Shown: positions 1-5,100 of the stretch, piece by piece
Layout: each line of letters begins with the position of its first letter
How positions within the stretch are numbered: the first letter of the stretch is position 1
Assembly (NCBI GenBank): GCA_002498205.1
Contig: DAGQ01000133.1
Coordinates: forward strand, 11,285 to 17,093
Origin: Euryarchaeota archaeon UBA596
Lineage (GTDB): Archaea; Thermoplasmatota; Poseidoniia; Poseidoniales; Poseidoniaceae
DNA length: 5,809 nt
Direction: 5' to 3'
Position numbers and translations under genes: made by a program
The notes under the pieces: generated by a model
The model's input: only the letters and a program-made list of their open reading frames with translations
The model's database searches: none
Told to the model about the DNA's origin: nothing

Positions 1-926
1 ACTCCTGGCCAAGCAGTATCTCTATTATCAATAATCCATTGAATTCCATTCATTGCAGATTCATAAAAATCCTGAGAAATTAGATAATTTTCAAATGGAC
101 CTGCACCCACATCAGTTCCTATTCTAACATCAACAAGAGATGCATCCGGTGCTGAACCATAAAAATCACTTTGCGAGCCATCTGATTCAATTCCCGTTGC
201 TGCAGCCATACCCATACATGCAGTTCCATGCTGATTCCCATCATCTGGGTCAAATGAACCATCCGTTTCACGTCCCCCTGCCAAAAGACATTGAGGATCT
301 GAATGCACGAAACAAACTGCATCATAACCTGCAACAAATTTCCCAGATAAGCCAGGATGTTCATTGTCTACGCCTGTATCTGTCAAAGCAATGTTTACTC
401 CCTTACCACTAACTCCAAGATCCCAAGCACCAACAGGATAGATTGTAGAATTTTTGGCTTTAACTGCTGGTGTTTGGATATCACCATAAAATACCACATC
501 CCCATATCTTTCAACCATAACTACTCCTTTCAAATTAGAAAGTTGTTCAATATCATTTGAATCTACAGATCCAATTAATAATCCATCAACTTCAGGAACC
601 TCTAGAATTACTGAATAACCTAATTCAATAATTGAATTAATATCTTCAGCATTAGGTGTATGGTCATAAGACAGTCCAACCTTTACAACTCCCGAAACTG
701 ATTCTAACGAATCATGTATTTTATTTCTATTTAAATCTAAACTAGTAGTTAACCACCAAGGCGTCTCTTCATATTTTTCATTTGGAATTTGCTTTGGAAT
801 TTCAAACGTGTAACCCTCTTGAATAATTTGCCAATCTGGAATACTAGAATTCACAGGTATAGCAGCAGCCAAAGAAGGTATCATTAAAATAAATAAAATA
901 TTGAATGCAACAATACTACGCCCCAT
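1..926 (-). CDS. Secreted subtilisin-like serine protease (peptidase S8), N-terminal part; 3' end outside window
   Basis: The first 308 residues of an exported S8-family protease are visible; the frame is still open at the left edge. Residues 1-22 form a signal peptide: Arg near the N-terminus, hydrophobic core IVAFNILFILMIPSL, Ala-rich end. Residues ~60-150 resemble an I9-type inhibitory prodomain, a foldase cleaved on maturation. The catalytic domain starts near residue 165. Catalytic Asp is D183 in ALTDTGVD and catalytic His is H233 in NQHGTACMGMAAATG, both in typical S8 settings. The catalytic Ser would lie beyond the edge. C205 and C213 flank an insertion between Asp and His and could form a disulfide. 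The ATG at 926 was chosen because the signal peptide begins there; an in-frame stop lies at 978-980 and no ATG lies between. No Shine-Dalgarno sequence is seen. The gene is divergent from tRNA-Arg. The family call rests on visible motifs; the substrate is unknown. Confidence 0.93.
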   Translation of the reverse strand, partial: MGRSIVAFNILFILMIPSLAAAIPVNSSIPDWQIIQEGYTFEIPKQIPNEKYEETPWWLTTSLDLNRNKIHDSLESVSGVVKVGLSYDHTPNAEDINSIIELGYSVILEVPEVDGLLIGSVDSNDIEQLSNLKGVVMVERYGDVVFYGDIQTPAVKAKNSTIYPVGAWDLGVSGKGVNIALTDTGVDNEHPGLSGKFVAGYDAVCFVHSDPQCLLAGGRETDGSFDPDDGNQHGTACMGMAAATGIESDGSQSDFYGSAPDASLVDVRIGTDVGAGPFENYLISQDFYESAMNGIQWIIDNRDTAWPG

Positions 927-991
927 GTATGTAATCGTAGTGTTCCACAACTTCAAATTGACGGGTAGATGATGAGACTAATTGTACATCG

Positions 992-997
992 TTATAA
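992..997 (+). promoter_or_regulatory. TATA box of tRNA-Arg, possibly bidirectional
   Basis: TTATAA is centred about 26-27 nt upstream of the first base of tRNA-Arg, the normal distance for an archaeal TATA box. The hexamer is its own reverse complement, so it could also serve the divergent subtilase, giving that mRNA a leader of about 40 nt. The tRNA assignment rests on spacing; the bidirectional use is inference. Confidence 0.55.
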
Positions 998-1020
998 GAC
1001 CGTAATCATGCGACACAAAT

Positions 1021-1092
1021 GGGCGCATAGTGTAGTGGATATCACGCTGGCCTTCTAAGCCGGCAACCGGGGTTCGAATCCCCGTGTGCCCG
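1021..1092 (+). tRNA. tRNA-Arg (anticodon UCU)
   Basis: A complete intronless cloverleaf can be folded by hand. The acceptor stem is 1021-1027 with 1085-1091 (7 bp, one G-U), with discriminator G1092. The D stem is GTG/CAC (1030-1032 with 1043-1045). The anticodon stem is 1047-1051 with 1059-1063 around loop CTTCTAA, and the anticodon TCT at 1054-1056 reads AGA and probably AGG. The variable region has four nt, and the T arm is 1068-1084 with a TTCGAAT loop. The 3' CCA is not encoded: TTT follows, so a CCA-adding enzyme is needed. A TATA-like box lies about 26 nt upstream. AGA is a favoured Arg codon in AT-rich genes such as the protease to the left. Confidence 0.96.
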
Positions 1093-1100
1093 TTTACTCT

Positions 1101-1111
1101 AAAATTAAATA
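1101..1111 (+). promoter_or_regulatory. Possible TATA-like element for eL41
   Basis: The AT-only stretch AAAATTAAATA lies between tRNA-Arg and eL41. Initiation about 25 nt downstream would be near 1132-1137, giving the 35-codon eL41 reading frame a leader of about 40 nt. Read-through from the tRNA-Arg promoter is the alternative. This is placement-based inference only. Confidence 0.3.
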
Positions 1112-1174
1112 GAAATGTTGGATTTATTGAGTGAGCAAACTCATATACAGGAAGTAAGTCGGGCACCCGTTACC

Positions 1175-1282
1175 ATGAAGAGAGGTTCTCGTGCTTGGAA
1201 GAAAACTGGGAATCAGAGATGGAAATGGCGTAAAAAGAAACTAAGACGCCGAAAAAGAGCTAGAAGGGAAGCAAAAATATAA
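1175..1282 (+). CDS. rpl41e: Large-subunit ribosomal protein eL41 (L41e)
   Basis: A 35-residue, extremely basic peptide starting MKRGSRAWKK. Its core from residue 17 on (KWRKKKLRRRKRARRE) aligns without gaps to the core of eukaryotic eL41 (AKWRKKRMRRLKRKRRK type), with Trp and nearly every Lys/Arg in register. The N-terminal MKR...WKK extension matches the archaeal form of the family as I recall it. eL41 is a single helix bound at the ribosomal subunit interface. The start at 1175 was chosen because homology begins there. The frame is open further up, and an ATG at 1115 would give 55 residues, adding an unrelated non-basic segment. There is no convincing Shine-Dalgarno sequence; an AGGAAG at 1148-1154 is too far away. 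The gene sits between two tRNA genes on the same strand and is followed directly by T-tracts. At this size automated callers usually miss it. Confidence 0.87.
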   Translation: MKRGSRAWKKTGNQRWKWRKKKLRRRKRARREAKI

Positions 1283-1307
1283 TTTTTGACTTTTTTTGAC
1301 TTTTTTT
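1283..1307 (+). terminator. Tandem oligo-T terminator after eL41
   Basis: Three T-runs of 5, 7 and 7, separated twice by the same GAC triplet, begin at the base after the eL41 stop codon. Archaeal RNA polymerase terminates at oligo-T on the non-template strand without needing a hairpin, and none is obvious here. The layout would insulate the tRNA-Trp promoter from upstream transcription. Confidence 0.7.
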
Positions 1308-1330
1308 ATTCAGTCCAATTTAGCGTTGTC

Positions 1331-1338
1331 TTGATAAG
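1331..1338 (+). promoter_or_regulatory. Weak candidate TATA box for tRNA-Trp
   Basis: TTGATAAG is centred about 31 nt before the first base of tRNA-Trp, which fits initiation a few nucleotides upstream with a short leader removed by RNase P. The match to a TATA box is poor. The rest of 1311-1365 holds only a short CCGA...TCGG inverted repeat and no gene. Confidence 0.25.
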
Positions 1339-1403
1339 CCGAGAACAATTCGGATGGTCACCAATGGGGGTATAGTATAACCTGGTAGTATCGCGGGCTC
1401 CAG

Positions 1404-1501
1404 TTGCACGGGATTCAAACAGGAATGAAGACAGGAGGAAAGCTGCTTTGCTGATGACCAACTGGAGCGCTGACTTGTTTGAATACTGATACGTAGAAGA
1501 T
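1404..1501 (+). other. tRNA-Trp intron with bulge-helix-bulge splice motif
   Basis: The 98-nt intron lies between G37 and A38. A bulge-helix-bulge for the archaeal splicing endonuclease can be drawn. The outer helix is the anticodon stem. The 3' bulge is A1500, T1501 and A1502. The central 4-bp helix is 1398-1401 (CTCC) with 1496-1499 (GAAG). The 5' bulge is A1402, G1403 and T1404. A short inner helix is TGC 1405-1407 with GTA 1493-1495. Both cuts fall after the second bulge nucleotide, as expected. The central helix has one C-A mismatch (C34 with A1497) and the inner helix is weak, so the exact fold is less certain than the intron boundaries, which follow from the cloverleaf. Confidence 0.85.
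1413..1484 (+). ncRNA. Intron-encoded box C/D guide sRNA targeting C34 of tRNA-Trp
   Basis: All parts of an archaeal C/D sRNA occur in order. These are box C ATGAAGA (1425-1431, one mismatch to RUGAUGA), an 11-nt D' guide (1432-1442) and box D' CTGC (1443-1446). A 4-nt spacer, box C' CTGATGA (1451-1457), a 12-nt D guide (1458-1469) and box D CTGA (1470-1473) follow. ATTCAAACA (1413-1421) pairs perfectly with TGTTTGAAT (1476-1484), closing the unit as a terminal stem beside the C/D kink-turn. The D guide pairs with 1397-1406 over 10 bp. The fifth guide base from box D, G1465, pairs with C1400, which is C34. In Haloferax volcanii the tRNA-Trp intron is known to direct C34 and U39 methylation; here C34 is clear, and U39 is not predicted by the D' guide. 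It would act with L7Ae, Nop5 and fibrillarin. Confidence 0.9.
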
Positions 1502-1544
1502 ATCCGCTGGTCTGGGTTCAAATCCCAGTGCCCCCACCATTTAA

Positions 1545-2114
1545 TCATAAAAAAGAAGAGCATTTAGGACATTTTTTGGGTCTAATAAATGTATTTCGAG
1601 TCCAAATAAAATTACAATTTTTACATTCCCAACTAAGTACATCAGTAGTTGAGATAACTATTGCCTGTAAATATCTCAATACTGAGGATTCAGAAAATGA
1701 AGGTGAGGGTGCTATTTCATTGGTTAATTGATCATGCCTAGGACTATGCTCAAACATTCCTGATGCATGCAATATTTCATGCACTAAAGTATGGTTGTAC
1801 AATTTTTCATCATCTATTAAAATTGGATGCAAACCTATTTTTATATCTCCTAAAGGTAAATTCAAACGTTTTTTACGAAAAATTTCATTATAATCTCCTG
1901 AAAATGTTGTAACACCTAAACGATTATCACTAGATAATAACCAAACCAATTCTATATTTTCAAATAAAATTGATAAATTCGGAATCTCTTCTCCTGCCAA
2001 TTTTTCAATTTTAAATTTTAATTCGGATGGAATCTCTGGATTTTTTTCTGGGACTGGAATATTTTTCAAAAAATTGGAGATTTTTACTGGATCAATGTTA
2101 TTTGAATTTTGCAT
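1545..2114 (-). CDS. SprT-like zinc metalloprotease with C-terminal zinc ribbon
   Basis: A 189-residue soluble protein with no signal peptide. Residues 66-130 follow the SprT layout: RLGVTTFSGDYNEI, then the strand IKIGLHPILID, then TLVHEILHASG. The HExxH zinc site is H112, E113 and H116. The following HSPRHDQL (residues 123-130) resembles the HGPxH/W segment that gives SprT proteins their third ligand, so H123 or H127 is a candidate. Residues 164-185 form a CxxC...CxxC zinc ribbon (C164, C167, C182, C185), the usual C-terminal partner of the SprT domain. The eukaryotic relative Spartan/SPRTN cleaves DNA-protein crosslinks; archaeal roles are poorly known, so a repair role is only inference. 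Its ATG overlaps the stop of the upstream giant gene (TAATG), and a GGAG lies 8 nt upstream, so translation may be coupled. The spacing of the third ligand is not exactly canonical, so another HExxH family remains possible. Confidence 0.75.
   Translation of the reverse strand: MQNSNNIDPVKISNFLKNIPVPEKNPEIPSELKFKIEKLAGEEIPNLSILFENIELVWLLSSDNRLGVTTFSGDYNEIFRKKRLNLPLGDIKIGLHPILIDDEKLYNHTLVHEILHASGMFEHSPRHDQLTNEIAPSPSFSESSVLRYLQAIVISTTDVLSWECKNCNFIWTRNTFIRPKKCPKCSSFL
1549..1554 (-). terminator. Possible oligo-T terminator of the adhesin-SprT operon
   Basis: On the minus strand this is a run of six T just before the SprT-like stop codon. It is the only T-run on that strand before transcription would run antisense into tRNA-Trp. 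It overlaps the coding end, so efficient termination exactly here would truncate the mRNA; heterogeneous ends slightly downstream are more likely. This is weak, position-based evidence. Confidence 0.3.
1572..1577 (+). terminator. Possible oligo-T terminator of tRNA-Trp
   Basis: Six T on the plus strand, 33 nt past the encoded CCA, are the first good T-run downstream of the tRNA. They lie inside the 3' end of the convergent SprT-like gene, so the two transcripts would overlap by about 30 nt. Confidence 0.4.
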
Positions 2115-5100
2115 TAATTCAACTCCGTATCAATTCTTTTCCAATTTCCATCTTCATCAACATTCCAATAAACAAGGTTTCGATCTCTATCGTAGTACCA
2201 TCCCGTTTTTCCTTGAATTGTACCCTCTGCAGCCAACATTACTCCATTATTTTCTGCAAATGATTCAGCTAAATTAGTTTGAGTTTCTTCTGATTGCAAT
2301 AATTGTTGTATTGAATCTATATCTGTAAGATTATTTTCTTGAGGATTAACAAGTAATTCTAGATTTTTATCTTCAATAATTCCATTTATATTTTGATCTA
2401 TACTCCCTTCAATATTATTTTCATTATTTAATTCATCTAAAACTAAATCACTAGCCTCAAACATCATTTCTGGATTAATTGAGGGCGAATCTGCAAATTC
2501 TTCTATTAACATATTTTCACGTTTTTTAAAGAAAATTAAGCTTAAAATCATAATGAAAAGTATCAGCATAAATATGATGTTTAAACTGGAACCTATTTTT
2601 GTTGCGTGTTGCAAGCCAGAATAATCTTCACTAACTAATATGAAAGTTTCACTATTTTCATAATAGTTCCCTGCTTCATCTATAGCCCATGCAGTAAATA
2701 CCCATGTACCCTCATATGAATTTTCAGAAATTTCAAGAATTGCTTGGAATGTTTCACCACCTCCTTGCCCTGAAATTTTTTCTTCTTCTAATCCTTCAAA
2801 ATATGCAATTAAATTCCATTCAACTATATCATCTCCAGAAAATATAGCTATTGCATTTAAATTACAATCTGGAAGTTTATTTCCATCAAAAATTGTAGGT
2901 ATCGGTTTTTCAGAGCAATTCCCAGACACTAAATCTATTGAAACTAAAGGTGGGATTGTATCATAAATTATTTCAAGAATAATTTCTATTTCATTTCCTG
3001 CTTCATCAACTGAAAAAATAAATATCTCTTTTTCACCCTCAGGACCAGTTAAAGGTAAAGTAAGTAAATACCTGCCTCCCAAACTACATTCAACTTCAGA
3101 AAATTCATTTTGCAATCGTGCATTTACCAAAAGCCCTGGTTCACAATCCCCCGTAATTTCAATAAATTCCTGAGAGGTTACTACATTATTTAATGAAACA
3201 TCCGTATTCAATTTTGGTTTTTCAGTATCAAGGATAACTGATAATTCATGAATAATATAGCCATCTAAAGTTGAAACATAAACTCTCAAATTATTAACAC
3301 CCTCATCCAAATTAAAACTAATTGTTGTAAATTCATCGAATAATGTTTCTTGCTGTTGAACTACCCAATTATTCCCATATAATCTAGACCAACTTACTGA
3401 TTGGTTAGGTCCAGAAGATATTTCTGCACTAACTTCTCTATCATTTATTGTTGTTTCATCCCATGGAGCATATACATCTGTAGAATAAATATCTGGTGAA
3501 AGATATGATTCAATACAACTTTCTTCAAAGTTTTGTGCTTGATCTATTGCGAAAATACAGAATTCATGAGTTCCCGTCCGTGTCAATTCTAAATCTAATT
3601 CCTGAAATCCAAAACCATCTACCTCAGAAATTAATTTATTATTATGATACAAATATTGAGTAGAGATTTCATCAACATCCCAAGAAATAGTAATCAAATG
3701 GTGTTCAAAATTATTTTCTAAATTATTCGGAGCAATCCATTCTATAGAGGGAGAGGTTGTATCCAAACTAAGATCTACAGAAACAGAGTTCCAATTACCT
3801 GCCCAATCTCGAGCATTAAGTTCAAAAATTAATTCACCATCTTCAAACTCAGAAATATCATAATTAACGCTAAATCTCCAACCTTGTGAATCCGAACTAG
3901 TTAGGTTTGCTCTTAAATCACAATCTGCTAAAACATCACCCACAATTGGATTAGTAAATACCAAGTCGCCTAAGCATGCAGTAGAACCGTGCTCAACCCA
4001 TCCAGTAAGTGTAATTTCAGAAATATTTTGTGGAGTTGAAGGTAAGGGAAATAATGAAATTGCGGGTAAAACCGAATCTCTGGTAAGAATTAGAGGCAAT
4101 TCCCCCCAATTACCAGCTCTATCTATCGCTTTAATCATAAATTCATTTTCTCCTTCTAATAAGTCAAGAGATTTCAAGAATTGAATACCAGGCCATGGTT
4201 CTACCACCCCGTTTACCATAAAAAATGAAAACTCACTAGTTTCAAACATTAAATCCAATTGTGTTAAATTTGTCAGATTAGAATATGGCAAATCAATAGT
4301 ACTAATTTCTGGATTAGTATGATCATGCACTAACCATGCAGTTGTTTGATTACTTAATCCATGCACATCAACAATACTTGCTTGAAAAATATGTTGTCCT
4401 TCAATAGGGTCATGACTGAAATTCAACCAAGCCTCTCGAATTACTCCACCATTATCTGGAAATTGATCATTATTGTATATCGCTAAAACCTCCCCACTTC
4501 CCAAGGAGGTATCATAAACTCTAACATCATCTATTAATCCTGAAAAATATGAATTTCCTGCACGGTTTACACCTAACTTATACAAATTAAAATTATTAGC
4601 ATCTAATGAATCTATAGAAACTGTATTTGCAAGTAAACCGTTGTAATATAACCTTAGTGTCGAAGTAGACGGAGTATTTGCATTACTACCAGATATTGTT
4701 GCAGCTAAATGAACCCAGGAATTATCATCGACAGGTCCTAAATCATATCTTGAATCACTATAAAATTGATAGTTTCCAGGACTATTTCCATCAACCATAA
4801 ATTGAAATGAACGATTATTACCACCGGAATTATCTATTGCAAAAATACTAGAAAAGTCTGATTGCCCCAATGATGATGCTTTAACCCATAAAGATACTGT
4901 GAAGTCTCCACTCCATTCCTCATTTGAATTTAGATCATAAATTGCAAAATCATCAATTCCATCAAAATTATGACAATATGCCCTCCTACACATTTCCCAA
5001 TCAGTACCATTTGCCCCATTTAAATCTAAATCATAGCCACTAATCAAATCACTAATTACTGTTCCATTAGCCTCATCTAGAGGCCACCAAGAAACTAAAT

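Larger units (their letters stand above)
1366..1539 (+). tRNA. tRNA-Trp (anticodon CCA) with a 98-nt intron at 37/38, 3' CCA encoded
   Basis: The exons are 1366-1403 and 1502-1539. The acceptor stem is GGGGGTA (1366-1372) with TGCCCCC (1529-1535), then discriminator A1536 and an encoded CCA. The D stem is 1375-1378 with 1388-1391 (two G-U pairs), and the D loop has AA, GG at 1384-1385 and A21. The anticodon stem is GCGGG (1393-1397) with TCCGC (1503-1507, one G-U). The loop is C32 T33 C34 C35 A36 G37, then the intron, then A38; anticodon CCA is 1400-1402. The variable region is TGGT and the T arm is 1512-1528 with a TTCAAAT loop. Removing the intron gives a 73-nt body, the standard length. 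The position is the usual one for archaeal tRNA-Trp introns. The gene ends 5 nt before the stop codon of the convergent SprT-like gene. Confidence 0.96.

Noticed and set aside
119..560. Several open frames of 67-90 codons over the protease gene, both strands
   Set aside because: They lie in other frames of a clear subtilase and show no recognisable motif, so they are shadows.
978..1166. Minus-strand 62-codon frame across tRNA-Arg
   Set aside because: It is antisense to a well-folded tRNA; its GHTGIRTPVAGLEGQ-type string is the well-known spurious peptide from translating tRNA genes.
1433..1489. AGGAGG followed 15 nt later by an ATG and an 11-codon frame inside the tRNA intron
   Set aside because: The spacing is too long and the segment is fully explained by C/D boxes and guide sequence; the Shine-Dalgarno resemblance is a by-product of the D' guide.
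1486..1489. A third CTGA, first considered as box D with TTGTTTGAATA as guide
   Set aside because: That guide pairs only with the other side of the terminal stem (1413-1421), and no C' box would lie between it and the CTGA at 1470-1473; the 1470-1473 box gives correct order and spacing.
1306..1563. Minus-strand 85-codon frame across tRNA-Trp
   Set aside because: It is antisense to the tRNA and its intron; GHWDLNPDQR is a typical false peptide from a tRNA 3' half.
1528..1731. Plus-strand 67-codon frame
   Set aside because: It is antisense to the SprT-like zinc-ribbon end and begins inside tRNA-Trp, with no motif of its own.
2027..2277. Two overlapping plus-strand frames at the adhesin/SprT junction
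   Set aside because: They are antisense to two supported genes and have composition typical of reverse-strand reading.
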